In this document: positions 37,421 through 45,795 of the stretch, piece after piece
How positions within the stretch are numbered: the first letter of the stretch is position 1
Layout: the number at the start of each line of letters is the position of its first letter
Source: Streptomyces adustus
GTDB taxonomy: Bacteria > Actinomycetota > Actinomycetes > Streptomycetales > Streptomycetaceae
Direction: 5' to 3'
Assembly (NCBI RefSeq): GCF_009377175.1
Contig: NZ_VJZD01000037.1
Location: 1-52,686 of the forward strand
DNA: 52,686 nt
The notes under the pieces: model-generated
Databases searched by the model: none
What the model saw: only the letters and a program-made list of their open reading frames with translations
Told to the model about the DNA's origin: nothing
Position numbers and translations under genes: made by a program

Positions 37421-38317
37421 TCAGGCAGCGAGGGCGAGTGCCGTCGCGGCCGGCGGACCGCGCCTGATCACCGAGTGCTGGAGGGCGGCGGTGCGTGGCT
37501 CGGGCCGGGCGGGCGCGTCGCTGCGGGGCGGGCGCGGGCCCGCCTCCGGCGCGACCGGCAGTCCGGCGAGCAGGGCGCGCACCAGCGCGAGCGCATTGCC
37601 CAGGGAACGTACGAGCGCCCCCTCGGTGACTCCTTGCGCCGACAGCTCGACGAGCCGCAGCACGGCGGAGTCGCCCCGGCGCAGCAGCCAGCCGACGGCG
37701 AGTGCCGCGAGGGCGTGGCCGAGCAGCATCGGCAGCGAGGGCAGCAGCGCGGCGAGGGAGCCGACGGTGGTCGACAGGGCGTCCGCCGGGTCGTGCGTGA
37801 CGGCGGTGCCGGTTGCCGCGCCGGTCCCCGTGCCCGGGTAGAGCCGCGCGTCGGCGAGGATCCGCTGGGCCTGGGCGGGGCTGAGCGCCGAGGCGGTGCC
37901 TCCGCACAGGATGTGCGCGGCCCGCTGGATCAGCGCGGCGTCGGACAGCGATCCGGTCGCGGACCCCGCCGACCCCATGGACATCATGGAGTTCATGCTC
38001 ATGGCGCCGGACGCCGACGCGGACGCGGAGCCCATGGCACCGTGCTGTCCCAGGCCGAACAGCATGTGCAGCACGGTCTGGCCGGCGGCGAGCAGTGCGG
38101 TGATCCCGGCCAGCGAGCGCTCCCGGCCGGCGAGCGGTGCCACGACCGCCAACGCGCCCAGGAACCCCGCACCCAGCGTCCACAGCGGCACCGTCGCGCA
38201 GGACGCGAGGGCGTGGCCGCAGGCGGCCAGCAGGACGCAGACCGCGGCGAACACCGCGGCCCGCAGCAGCCGGAGACCGCTTCCGGAGCGCGCGATGCGT
38301 GGGTGGGGGGCAGACAT
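37421..38317 (-). CDS. Multi-pass membrane protein with Met-rich loop, copper locus
   Basis: 298 residues, no family I can name. Four to five hydrophobic segments: LLRAAVFAAVCVLLAACG, VPLWTLGAGFLGALAVV, SLAGITALLAAGQTVLHMLF, and LGHALAALAVGWLL further on. After the third helix comes HGAMGSASASASGAMSMNSMMSMGS, a Met/Ser-rich loop with His, like the Mets motifs that hold Cu(I). It lies upstream of YcnI on the same strand, so a role in copper uptake or handling is inferred. ATG 38317 (MSAPHPRIARSG) is preferred to the ORF opening at 38422. Confidence 0.8.
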   Translation of the reverse strand: MSAPHPRIARSGSGLRLLRAAVFAAVCVLLAACGHALASCATVPLWTLGAGFLGALAVVAPLAGRERSLAGITALLAAGQTVLHMLFGLGQHGAMGSASASASGAMSMNSMMSMGSAGSATGSLSDAALIQRAAHILCGGTASALSPAQAQRILADARLYPGTGTGAATGTAVTHDPADALSTTVGSLAALLPSLPMLLGHALAALAVGWLLRRGDSAVLRLVELSAQGVTEGALVRSLGNALALVRALLAGLPVAPEAGPRPPRSDAPARPEPRTAALQHSVIRRGPPAATALALAA

Positions 38318-38557
38318 GGCGGCCCCATCATCGCACTGGCCCCCTCGGTTCCCGACGGCAGGGCGGCTCGAGAGCCGGGGTCCCGGGAAGCGGAAGATCA
38401 CCTTCTGGCACGGCTGATGCAAATGGGTCGCACATACACCGTTTGATCCCTTCGGCGCATCCTCCGGATGGGCGGCATCACATGAAAAGCGCGCTTACGC
38501 AACGGCACTCGGGGCAATACGTAACGGTATGTCGAGGCACAGCCAGGAGGCTGGAGC

Positions 38558-39160
38558 ATGAGCATCTGGTGGTCACTCCATCTGCGGTGCGAAGCTGCGA
38601 GCGTTCCGCTCGCGAGGCGCCTGCTGCTCGGCACGATGGAGACGGCGGGCGTCGATCCCGACATCTCCTACGACCTCTCGGTCGCCCTCAGCGAGGCCTG
38701 TGCCAACGCCGTGGAGCACGGCGGGAGCACCCCGCACGGCGGCTGTCCGGAGGCGTACCGGGTCACCGCCTATCTCGACGGCGAGAAGTGCCGTATCGAG
38801 GTCGCCGACTCGGGGCCGGGCTTCGCGGGCGGCTACGGCGACCATGGCGACTACGCCGACTACGGCGGCCATGACGGCCATGACGGCCATGACGGCCATG
38901 ACGGCCATGACGGTCACAGAGACCGCGACGACTTCGACGGTCACCACGCCCCCGACGCCCCCGACGGCCACGGCGCCCGCGCCGCGCACTCCGACGTGCC
39001 GTGCGCCGATGTCGACGCCGAACACGGCCGCGGGCTGCATCTCATCCATGAGCTCGCCGACCACGTCCACTTCGGCAACCGGCCGGGGCGCAGCGGGGCG
39101 GTGGTGAGGTTCGACAAGATCCTCAAGTGGAAGAAGGGCGCGCCGCTGATGGCGGTGTAG
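38558..39160 (+). CDS. RsbW-like ATP-binding protein with Gly-His-Asp repeat
   Basis: A stand-alone HATPase_c_2 domain: N-box DLSVALSEACANAVEHG, G1 DSGPGF and G2 EHGRGLHLIHELADHV. Such proteins act as anti-sigma factors or regulatory kinases. Between G1 and G2, where the ATP lid is, there is a 60-residue insertion rich in Gly, His and Asp including five perfect GHD triplets (residues 104-118) and further H, D. Good ribosome binding site AGGAGG before ATG 38558. No sigma factor or anti-anti-sigma gene is adjacent. Confidence 0.88.
   Translation: MSIWWSLHLRCEAASVPLARRLLLGTMETAGVDPDISYDLSVALSEACANAVEHGGSTPHGGCPEAYRVTAYLDGEKCRIEVADSGPGFAGGYGDHGDYADYGGHDGHDGHDGHDGHDGHRDRDDFDGHHAPDAPDGHGARAAHSDVPCADVDAEHGRGLHLIHELADHVHFGNRPGRSGAVVRFDKILKWKKGAPLMAV
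38867..38911. repeat. 9-bp tandem repeat ggccatgac x5 (Gly-His-Asp coding)
   Basis: Five perfect copies of ggccatgac, followed by the diverged copy ggtcacaga. It is in frame with the RsbW-like gene, so copy changes alter the protein by three residues at a time. Confidence 0.95.
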
Positions 39161-39219
39161 CGGTTCGGGCGACCGGGGCGGGCGGTTCGGGTCTCCCGGG
39201 ATGCCTTCCCAGGATTCAC

Positions 39220-39234
39220 AGCCAGTTCCTGGCT
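39220..39234. terminator. Small hairpin agccag-ttc-ctggct
   Basis: A 6-bp stem with a 3-base loop, 60 bases after the RsbW-like gene stop. It is a weak terminator candidate. Confidence 0.3.
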
Positions 39235-39265
39235 ACGCCCCATGTCCCTGAAGGTCCGCGTCCCC

Positions 39266-39271
39266 TACGTT
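39266..39271 (+). promoter_or_regulatory. Candidate leaderless -10 element (TACGTT)
   Basis: TACGTT ends 7 bases before the ATG at 39279, the spacing of a leaderless transcript. No ribosome binding site is visible. The -35 is not clear. Confidence 0.35.
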
Positions 39272-39278
39272 CACGTCC

Positions 39279-40133
39279 ATGACGGGAAACCACGGCACCC
39301 GATCCCTCACCCGATGCCGCGAGGACGAGGCGCTGGCGCGGGCTGCGGTGGACGCGCTGACCGGGCAGCTGGCACTGGTTCCCAAGCCCGGGCTGCCCGA
39401 TCCGCGCGATCTCGCCGCCCGCGCCACCCGCCGTGACCACCGCCTGCTGCGCTGGTCGGCCAAGGCGCTGACGCCCGGGCTCGCGGCGATGGCCGCAGCC
39501 GCCCGCCGCACCGGTGAGCCCACACCGCAGCTGCGCGCCGAACTGGGCTCGATAGGGCGGTGCACCGAGCACTCGGTGGGCCTGGCAGGCGGCGGTCACC
39601 GGGGCGCCCTGTGGGCGCTCGGCCTGCTGGTCGCGGCGGCCGCGCTCGATCCCGGCGCGGGAGCCCGCGAGGTGGCGACGGGCGCCAAACGGATCGCCGC
39701 GCACAGGGACCGGGGCGCCCCGCGGCGGCCCTCACGGGGGTCGTCGGTGTCGGCGAAGTACGGCGCGGCCGGCGCCCGCGGTGAGGCGAAGGCCGGATTC
39801 CCGCACGTACGGCGGGCGTTGGACGCGCTCGAAGCCGCGCGCACGGCCGGTGCCGACGAGGGACAGGCCCGGCTCGACGCCCTGCTGACGGTGATGTCCA
39901 CCCTCCAGGACACCGAACTGCTGCACACCGCGGGCCCGCTGGGCCTGCGCCACGTCCAGGCCGGCGCCCGTGAGGTCCTGGCGGCGGGCGGTACCGCGAC
40001 GCGGCCGGGCCGGGACGCCCTGGCCGCCCTCGACGCCGAGCTGCACGCCCGCGCGTGGAGCCCCCGGGGCAGTGCGGGACTGCTGGCGGGCGCGCTGTTC
40101 CTGGACGCGCTGCCGGTCGGCCCGCGCGGCTGA
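39279..40133 (+). CDS. Triphosphoribosyl-dephospho-CoA synthase-like protein (CitG/MdcB family)
   Basis: 284 residues. The family blocks are KPGLPDPRD near the N-terminus, GGGHRGALWALGLLVAAA, and SAKYGAAGARGEAKAGFPHVRRAL in the middle, followed by LQDTELLHTAGPLGLRHVQAGARE and an Ala-rich helical end with GSAGLLAGALFLDAL. CitG and MdcB make the prosthetic-group precursor of citrate lyase or malonate decarboxylase. No lyase or decarboxylase gene is nearby, so the substrate is open; I call family membership, not the reaction. Leaderless start likely. Confidence 0.85.
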   Translation: MTGNHGTRSLTRCREDEALARAAVDALTGQLALVPKPGLPDPRDLAARATRRDHRLLRWSAKALTPGLAAMAAAARRTGEPTPQLRAELGSIGRCTEHSVGLAGGGHRGALWALGLLVAAAALDPGAGAREVATGAKRIAAHRDRGAPRRPSRGSSVSAKYGAAGARGEAKAGFPHVRRALDALEAARTAGADEGQARLDALLTVMSTLQDTELLHTAGPLGLRHVQAGAREVLAAGGTATRPGRDALAALDAELHARAWSPRGSAGLLAGALFLDALPVGPRG

Positions 40134-40197
40134 GACCGCGGACCGGCGGTCGTCCACGAGACCGCCCGGGCCGGTGGGACCCGTGCTCCGGGCACAC

Positions 40198-40232
40198 GAA
40201 CGGCCGGGCACCGCTGCGGTGCCCGGCCGTTC
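40198..40232. terminator. Strong hairpin between convergent genes
   Basis: A 16-base arm, GAACGGCCGGGCACCG, pairs perfectly with its complement over a 3-base loop. It serves the CitG-like and the aminopeptidase genes, which face each other. Confidence 0.88.
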
Positions 40233-40243
40233 GCCGTCGTGGG

Positions 40244-41704
40244 TCAGCCCTTGAGCGAGGCCATCCAGGACTCGACCTCGTCGGAGCGGCGCGGCAGGCC
40301 GTCCGACAGGTTCCGGTTGCCGTCCTCGGTGACCAGGATGTCGTCCTCGATGCGCACGCCGATGCCGCGGTACTCCTCGGGCACCGTCAGGTCGTCGGCC
40401 TGGAAGTACAGACCGGGCTCGACGGTGAGGACCATGCCGGGCTCCAGCGTGCCGTCCACGTACGACTCGACCCGGGCGGCCGCGCAGTCGTGGACGTCCA
40501 AGCCGAGCATGTGGCCGGTGCCGTGCAGCGTCCAGCGGCGCTGGAGACCGAGTTCGAGCACCCGCTCGACCGGGCCCTCGACGAGACCCCACTCGACGAG
40601 CTTCTCGGTCAGCACGCGCTGTGCGGCGTCGTGGAAGTCGCGGTACTTGCCGCCCGGCCGGACCGCCTCGATACCGGCCTCCTGGGCCTCGTACACGGCG
40701 TCGTAGATCTTCTTCTGGATCTCGCTGAAGCGGCCGTTGACCGGCAGCGTGCGCGTGACGTCGGCCGTGTAGAGCGTGTGCGTCTCCACACCGGCGTCCA
40801 GCAGGAGCAGGTCGCCGGAGCGGACCGGGCCGTCGTTGCGCACCCAGTGCAGGGTGCAGGCGTGCGGGCCGGCGGCGGCGATGGTGCCGTAGCCGATGTC
40901 GTTGCCCTCCACGCGGGCGCGCAGGAAGAAGGTGCCCTCGATGTAGCGCTCGCTGGTCGCCTCGGCCCTGTCGAGGACCTTCACGACGTCCTCGAAGCCG
41001 CGCACGGTCGAGTCGACGGCCTTCTGGAGCTCGCCGATCTCGAAGGCGTCCTTGACCAGACGGGCCTCGGAGAGGAAGACGCGCAGCTCCTCGTCGCGCT
41101 CTGCGGTGACCTTGTCGGTCAGCGCCGCCTCGATGCCGGCGTCGTGACCGCGCACCACGCGCACCGGGCCGGTGGCCTCGCGCAGCTTGTCGGCCAGCTC
41201 GCGCACGTCGGCGGCGGGGATGCCGTACAGCGCCTCGGACTCGGTGAGAGAGTGCCGGCGGCCGACCCACAGCTCGCCCTGCCCGGAGAGCCAGAACTCG
41301 CCGTTCTCACGGTTCGAGCGCGGCAGGAGGTAGATCGTCTCCCGGTGGCCGTCCGCGGTCGGCTCCAGGACCAGGACGCCGTCCTCGGTCTGGTTGCCGG
41401 TCAGGTACACGTACTCGGTCGACGCCCGGAAGGCGTACTCGGTGTCGTTCGAGCGGGTTTTCAGATTGCCCGCGGGAACGACCAGGCGCTCACCGGGGAA
41501 GCGTGCGGACAGCGCGGCGCGGCGGGCGGCGGTCTCGGCGGCCTGCGCGATCGGCTCTAGGCCGCGCAGCTCCGTGTCGGCCCAGCCGGACTTCATGCTC
41601 TCGGCCAGCTCGTCGGACACGCCCGGGTAGAGGCCGTTCTTGCGCTGCTTGATCGGCTCTTCCGACTCAGTCTCCGGGGTTTCCGGGGTGAGCTCGTCGG
41701 CCAC
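40244..41704 (-). CDS. Xaa-Pro aminopeptidase (aminopeptidase P, M24B)
   Basis: About 486 residues. The N-terminal creatinase-type domain (about 55-230) has KTRSNDTEYAFRASTEYVYLTG. The catalytic pita-bread domain shows all five metal ligands: the two Asp of LDAGVETHTLYTADVTRTL, the His of HGTGHMLGLDVHD, the Glu of LTVEPGLYF and the Glu of GVRIEDDILV. It removes an N-terminal residue before proline. Start chosen as GTG 41704, 6 bases after AAGGAGG; the ATG at 41710 directly abuts that site, so cannot use it. Confidence 0.93.
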   Translation of the reverse strand: MADELTPETPETESEEPIKQRKNGLYPGVSDELAESMKSGWADTELRGLEPIAQAAETAARRAALSARFPGERLVVPAGNLKTRSNDTEYAFRASTEYVYLTGNQTEDGVLVLEPTADGHRETIYLLPRSNRENGEFWLSGQGELWVGRRHSLTESEALYGIPAADVRELADKLREATGPVRVVRGHDAGIEAALTDKVTAERDEELRVFLSEARLVKDAFEIGELQKAVDSTVRGFEDVVKVLDRAEATSERYIEGTFFLRARVEGNDIGYGTIAAAGPHACTLHWVRNDGPVRSGDLLLLDAGVETHTLYTADVTRTLPVNGRFSEIQKKIYDAVYEAQEAGIEAVRPGGKYRDFHDAAQRVLTEKLVEWGLVEGPVERVLELGLQRRWTLHGTGHMLGLDVHDCAAARVESYVDGTLEPGMVLTVEPGLYFQADDLTVPEEYRGIGVRIEDDILVTEDGNRNLSDGLPRRSDEVESWMASLKG

Positions 41705-41892
41705 GGTCATCCTCCTTGATACGGCACTGGACCGTGTCCATCGTACGGTGGTATGCCCGGGTGGCCAGGGCCGAAGGACCTTAGTCCTTGCCCGGCGACC
41801 TGCGTCCGGGGCCCGGAAGAGCCCCACCGGGAGCCGGGGAACGGTCACCGGGGGGAGGGCCGAGGGGGCCACCGGGAGGACCGAAGGGGGTC

Positions 41893-41932
41893 ACCGCGGG
41901 GCGTCACCGTCGGAGGTGACCGCGGGGCGTCA
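41893..41932. repeat. Direct repeat of 14 bp (accgcggggcgtca)
   Basis: Two exact copies at 41893-41906 and 41919-41932. The second contains the stop of the SpoIIE-type gene. Between them GTCACC and GGTGAC can pair. The region upstream (41826-41890) is a G-rich string with several ccggg/gagggg blocks. Confidence 0.7.
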
Positions 41933-43462
41933 GTCGAAGCGGGCCGCCAGCAGCACCACGTCCTCCGTGCTGTCCGCCGCGTCCAGTCCGTCCGGCAGCA
42001 CGGTGCGCAGCACATGCTCCACGACCGTGTCCGGGTCGGTCCGCAGCGCCCTGGGGACGCTCGCCGCCGCCGCGTGCAGCCGGGCGAAGGCCCGGTCCCC
42101 GCAGTCGCCGGTACGGTGCAGCAGCCCGTCGGTGTAGAGCAGGACCGTCTCGCCCGGTTCCGTCTCGAACTCCACGCTGGGCGCCTCCCAGCAGGCGAGC
42201 ATCCCGAGCGGCGCCGACACGGAGGTCTCCACGAACTCCGTGCGCCCGTCGCCGACCAGCAGCGGCGGGCAGTGTCCGGCACCGGCCAGAGTGATCTTGC
42301 GCAGGGCGGGTTCGCAGTAGGCGAACAGGGCGGTGGCGGAGCGGGCGGGCTCGGTGAGCCGCAGCAGCAGCTCCAGGTCGGACAGGACGGCGACGGGATC
42401 CTCGCCCTCCATCACGGCGTACGCCCGCAGGGAGGCACGCAGTCGGCCCATCGCGGCGACGGCGCTCGGCCCGGACCCGCTGACGGACCCGACCGCCAGG
42501 CCCAGGGCGGCGTCGGGCAGCGGCAGAGTGTCGTACCAGTCGCCGCCGCCGCGCGGCCCGGTGCGGTGCCGGACGGCGAGCCGGACCCCGCAGACCCGGG
42601 GCAGCCGTGAGGGCAGCAGTTCCTCGGACATGGTCGCCATGCACGCGCGCGTGCGCTCGACCTCGACGAGCCGCGCGAGGTGTTCGGTGGCGTAGCGGAT
42701 GTACAGGCCGGCCAGGTGACGTCCGCGCTCGCCCGGCTCGGCGGGCTCGTCGTAGAGCCACACGGCGGCGCCGAGGCGGCCCGCGGCCTCGGTGGACAGC
42801 GGGAGCGCGTAACTGGCGGCGTAGCCGAGACGGGCGGCCACCTCGCGGTGGCGGGGGTCGAGCCCGTCCTCGGCGAACAGGTCGGGGCGCACGATCTCGC
42901 CCGTGCCGCCGGGCAGTCCGGCGTCGGTGTCCAGAAGTGGGCCCTGGGGCAGGGCGCCGCGCGGCACGGTCTCGATGTGGCCGAGATCGGCGCGGCCGAG
43001 GCCCAGACCGATGGTGGTGTCGGGGCCGAGCCCGTCGTCGGGTTCCAGGACGACGAGTCCGCGCCGGGCGCCCACCAGGGCGGCACCGGCCCGCAGCAGT
43101 TCCTGGAGCGCGTCGGACAGGGTGCCCGTGCGGATCAGCCGTTCGGTGAGTTCGTGCAGCGTCGTGAGGTCCGAGACCCAGCCGGCGAGCCGATCCTGGA
43201 GCACGGTGCCGGGCGGTGTGCGGCAGGCGATGTCGGGAGGGACGGGCGAGCTGTCCGGTGCGGCAGGCGCGGGCGCGACAGTGTGTGCGGGTGCGGGAAC
43301 CGTTGAATCGATTCCAGCCACTTTCGGAGGGTGAGGGGCGTTCATGTCGTCCGGCTTTCCGACCGGTGCGTATTGCTCAAAAGCATCGCAAACCCCCATG
43401 TCATTCTGCGCCGCCAGCAGTGTCTCCACATGTACACGCACTCGTGAGGAGATGTCCAGCAT
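41930..43462 (-). CDS. GAF plus SpoIIE-type PP2C protein, probably metal-site defective
   Basis: 510 residues: a Pro/Ala-rich N-terminus (about 40-85), a GAF domain (about 105-270) and a SpoIIE/PP2C phosphatase domain (about 275-510). GGGDWYD is intact, as are LLYTDGLLHRTG and STEDVVLL. But the block that normally reads GDVxGHG reads GSVSGSG here: S326 replaces the metal-binding Asp and S330 the His. In RsbU/SpoIIE enzymes that Asp holds Mn2+. So it may be a regulator without phosphatase activity. ATG 43462 is used; 43345 is another possible start. It lies upstream of the aminopeptidase on the same strand. Confidence 0.88.
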   Translation of the reverse strand: MLDISSRVRVHVETLLAAQNDMGVCDAFEQYAPVGKPDDMNAPHPPKVAGIDSTVPAPAHTVAPAPAAPDSSPVPPDIACRTPPGTVLQDRLAGWVSDLTTLHELTERLIRTGTLSDALQELLRAGAALVGARRGLVVLEPDDGLGPDTTIGLGLGRADLGHIETVPRGALPQGPLLDTDAGLPGGTGEIVRPDLFAEDGLDPRHREVAARLGYAASYALPLSTEAAGRLGAAVWLYDEPAEPGERGRHLAGLYIRYATEHLARLVEVERTRACMATMSEELLPSRLPRVCGVRLAVRHRTGPRGGGDWYDTLPLPDAALGLAVGSVSGSGPSAVAAMGRLRASLRAYAVMEGEDPVAVLSDLELLLRLTEPARSATALFAYCEPALRKITLAGAGHCPPLLVGDGRTEFVETSVSAPLGMLACWEAPSVEFETEPGETVLLYTDGLLHRTGDCGDRAFARLHAAAASVPRALRTDPDTVVEHVLRTVLPDGLDAADSTEDVVLLAARFD

Positions 43463-43976
43463 TGTCCTGCCGGGATTCCTGGTGTCCGAGAGGTTTCCGG
43501 GAACTTTTCACGAGTCCCTCCTCCAGCCCTTGCGGGAAAGCAAAGTTGGCCTAAAACTGACTCGGGTAACGGGCGATTGCGGTCGACTGGCCTTGCTCGA
43601 CGGAGCGTCACAGCGGTCGTGATGGGTACGTACTCGGTAAGGGCCAGGGGCGGTTGGAGACCACCCGGAACCTGGTGACCGACCCGGGCGTCATAGCCAC
43701 CGACGACCTAACCCCATCCTCCCGTGGCGGAGGCGGAGAGAAGTACGCGGAACGGCAAACGCCAGACTTCGCCACCCCCCGCCATGCCCCATGCTTTTGT
43801 CAGACGCAGTGTGGACGGAACGGCCGCGGACGCAGCCAACGTTCGGCCCAGCGGGGTTCCCCTTGCCTCGGGCAGGGGTGTGATGCGCCAACAGGTACGC
43901 ACAGTGAAGTGATCGACACATGTTGTGATGTGGTCCTCGGTGTTGCCAGGCGTGCAACGGAAAGGAACGAGCGCTC
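43463..43976. other. Divergent intergenic region, no gene seen
   Basis: 514 bases between the SpoIIE-type gene and the prim-pol-like gene. I see no tRNA, no clear riboswitch motif, and no ORF with a plausible protein. AAAGGA before 43977 is the ribosome binding site of the next gene. Confidence 0.5.
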
Positions 43977-44642
43977 ATGCGCGAGATCCTCGGAAGGCGA
44001 CGCAGGCTCCTGTCCCAGCGCAATGGCGGGGGGCCTGAGTTGATCAGCGCGGCCCTGAGTTTCGCGACGGAATGGCAGTGGCCGGTGCTCCCGGGAGTGG
44101 CGGCGGATCCGCAGGGGCGCGCCCGCTGCGGCTGCCCGGACCCGGAGTGCACGGTGCCCGGTGCGCATCCGTTCGACCCCGGCCTCCTCGCGGCCACGAC
44201 CGACGCGCGCATGGTGCGCTGGTGGTGGACCAACCGGCCGACGGCACCGATCGTCCTCGCCACCGGCGGCCGGGCCCCCTGCGCGGTGAGCCTGCCCGCC
44301 CTCGCGGCCTCGCACGCGCTGGCCGCGCTCGACCGCAAGGGGATGCGCCTCGGCCCGGTGGTGGCCTCGCCCACCCGGTGGGCGCTGTTGGTGCGGCCCT
44401 ACTCGATGGAACAGCTGGGCGAACTGCTGTACGCCCAGGACTTCGTCCCCGGCTCCCTCCGCTTCCACGGCGAGGGCGGCTATCTCGCCCTGCCGCCGTC
44501 CGAGACCGGGCCGGGCGCCATCCGCTGGGAGCGCGCGCCGCTGCCCGGCTCCGCCGCACCGTGGGTGCCCGACGTCGAGGCCGTGGTGGACGCGGTCGTC
44601 GAGGCCCTCACTCGTACGGGTGTGAGCGCGCCCGAGTTGTAG
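43977..44642 (+). CDS. Short prim-pol-like (AEP fold) protein, degenerate
   Basis: 221 residues resembling the N-terminal domain of bifunctional DNA primase/polymerases found in many actinobacteria: SAALSFATEWQWPVLPGVAADPQGRARCGCPDPECTVPGAHPF (with a Cys/His pocket) and MVRWWWTNRPTAPIVLATGG. The acidic catalytic pair expected after this block is not obvious (PCAVSLPALAAS instead of a D-x-D), so catalysis is doubtful. ATG 43977 with AAAGGA upstream. No helicase or replication gene is adjacent. A role in development or DNA replication is unknown. Confidence 0.75.
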   Translation: MREILGRRRRLLSQRNGGGPELISAALSFATEWQWPVLPGVAADPQGRARCGCPDPECTVPGAHPFDPGLLAATTDARMVRWWWTNRPTAPIVLATGGRAPCAVSLPALAASHALAALDRKGMRLGPVVASPTRWALLVRPYSMEQLGELLYAQDFVPGSLRFHGEGGYLALPPSETGPGAIRWERAPLPGSAAPWVPDVEAVVDAVVEALTRTGVSAPEL

Positions 44643-44685
44643 GGGTGTCGGGCGTGCGCGGTGCCGGGCGCCTGCCGCGGGTCGT

Positions 44686-44691
44686 TATCTT
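44686..44691 (+). promoter_or_regulatory. Candidate leaderless -10 element (TATCTT)
   Basis: TATCTT ends 7 bases before the ATG at 44699, the spacing of a leaderless transcript; no ribosome binding site is seen. A -35 is not clear. Confidence 0.35.
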
Positions 44692-44698
44692 CCGGTTC

Positions 44699-45523
44699 AT
44701 GAACGTTCGTCTTCTCGCCCTCGCGGGCGTCGTGGCAGGTGCGGTGGTGCTGCCACTGGCCATGGCGTCCGCGGGGCAGACGGAGCTCACGGGCACGGGA
44801 CGGTCGGTCGTACGTTCGTCGACGGACGGTGAGGCGGCCGGCGCCGCGGCTTCCGACGCTTCGGCTTCAGGTGGTTCGGCTCCCGGTGCTTCGCGCTCCG
44901 GCGGTTCGGGTTCCTCCGGTGCGGCCGGTTTCCCGGGTGTCCCGGGTGCTTTCGGGGTGCCGGGCTCGATGAACTCGACCGGCTCCACGGACTCGGGCGG
45001 CCCGGGTGGGCCGGCCGACTCCGGCTCCGCGGGCTCGTCGGAGGACGAGAAGGCGCCGTCCCCGGATCCCGGCCGTTCTCCGCTGCTGCTCGGCCTGGGC
45101 CTGGCCACCGCCGCCCGCTGTGGCCCCGAACTCACCTCGCCGGACGGCATCGAGGCGCAGACCTGTGTCATGACCCAGGGCGAGGACACCTGGGCGCGCA
45201 CCTACTACCGCAACGCGACCGGCGACGATCTGGACGCCGCGCTGAGCCTCATGGGGCCCGGCGGGCGCACGGTGCAGGTCGACTGCGCGGTGGGCGCCGA
45301 TGTCGAGCCGGGGATCTGCGAGACGCCCCGCGAGCCCACCCGGGACGTGTCGGACGCCTACACGGCGGTGGTGGAGTTCGCGGGATCGTCCGGGCGCGGT
45401 CCGCTGCTGCTGCGCGCCGGGAGCAGCGTGGAGGGTTCCGTCGGGAACACCGCCGGGAGCGCCGGGGGAAGCGGCTCCGGGCCGGACGCGGGCGGGAACT
45501 CGGGCTTCCGTCGGGCCGGTTGA
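44699..45523 (+). CDS. Secreted Ser/Gly-rich protein with C-terminal Cys domain
   Basis: 274 residues: signal peptide MNVRLLALAGVVAGAVVLPLAMASAG, then a low-complexity Ser/Gly/Ala/Pro region (about 45-130), a globular domain (about 135-230) with C140, C156 and two later Cys (VDCAVGADVEPGICETP) likely forming disulfides, and a disordered Gly-rich tail ending FRRAG. Not a family I can name. Stand-alone; two hairpins follow its stop. Confidence 0.75.
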   Translation: MNVRLLALAGVVAGAVVLPLAMASAGQTELTGTGRSVVRSSTDGEAAGAAASDASASGGSAPGASRSGGSGSSGAAGFPGVPGAFGVPGSMNSTGSTDSGGPGGPADSGSAGSSEDEKAPSPDPGRSPLLLGLGLATAARCGPELTSPDGIEAQTCVMTQGEDTWARTYYRNATGDDLDAALSLMGPGGRTVQVDCAVGADVEPGICETPREPTRDVSDAYTAVVEFAGSSGRGPLLLRAGSSVEGSVGNTAGSAGGSGSGPDAGGNSGFRRAG

Positions 45524-45597
45524 CCGGCCGGGACGGCGCGCCGGCGTGCGCGGCCCGCCGGGGCGGGGCGTACCGGTCGGCGCCGGGCATGGAAAGA

Positions 45598-45635
45598 CCC
45601 GGTTGCTGGCGACGGGGGATGCACCAGCAACCGGG
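45598..45635. terminator. Hairpin cccggttgctgg/ccagcaaccggg
   Basis: Perfect 12-bp stem with a 14-base loop. The first of three hairpins between convergent genes. Confidence 0.8.
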
Positions 45636-45648
45636 CTACTCGAACGGT

Positions 45649-45686
45649 AACAAGAGATCGGCCCTACGCAAATTCGATCTCTTGTT
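45649..45686. terminator. Hairpin aacaagagatcg/cgatctcttgtt
   Basis: Perfect 12-bp stem with a 14-base loop and TTGTTT at its 3' edge. AT-richer than the surroundings. It follows the first hairpin by 13 bases. Confidence 0.8.
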
Positions 45687-45692
45687 TCCCTT

Positions 45693-45742
45693 GGCTATTC
45701 GGACACCGCCCAGTAGGCCATGACAGGGCTATTCGGACACCG
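45693..45742. repeat. 16-bp direct repeat ggctattcggacaccg
   Basis: Exact copies at 45693-45708 and 45727-45742, spaced 34 bp from start to start. They lie between hairpins in a 320-bp gap without a gene. No known regulatory consensus is matched. Confidence 0.9.
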
Positions 45743-45795
45743 ACTGGCCTGTGTGCGGCGGGAGTTGTGGCTGGAGTCACGGCAGCCGGACGATT

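Noticed and set aside
38867..38911. CRISPR-like array at the 9-bp repeats
   Set aside because: Repeats are contiguous with no spacers and are in frame in a real gene.
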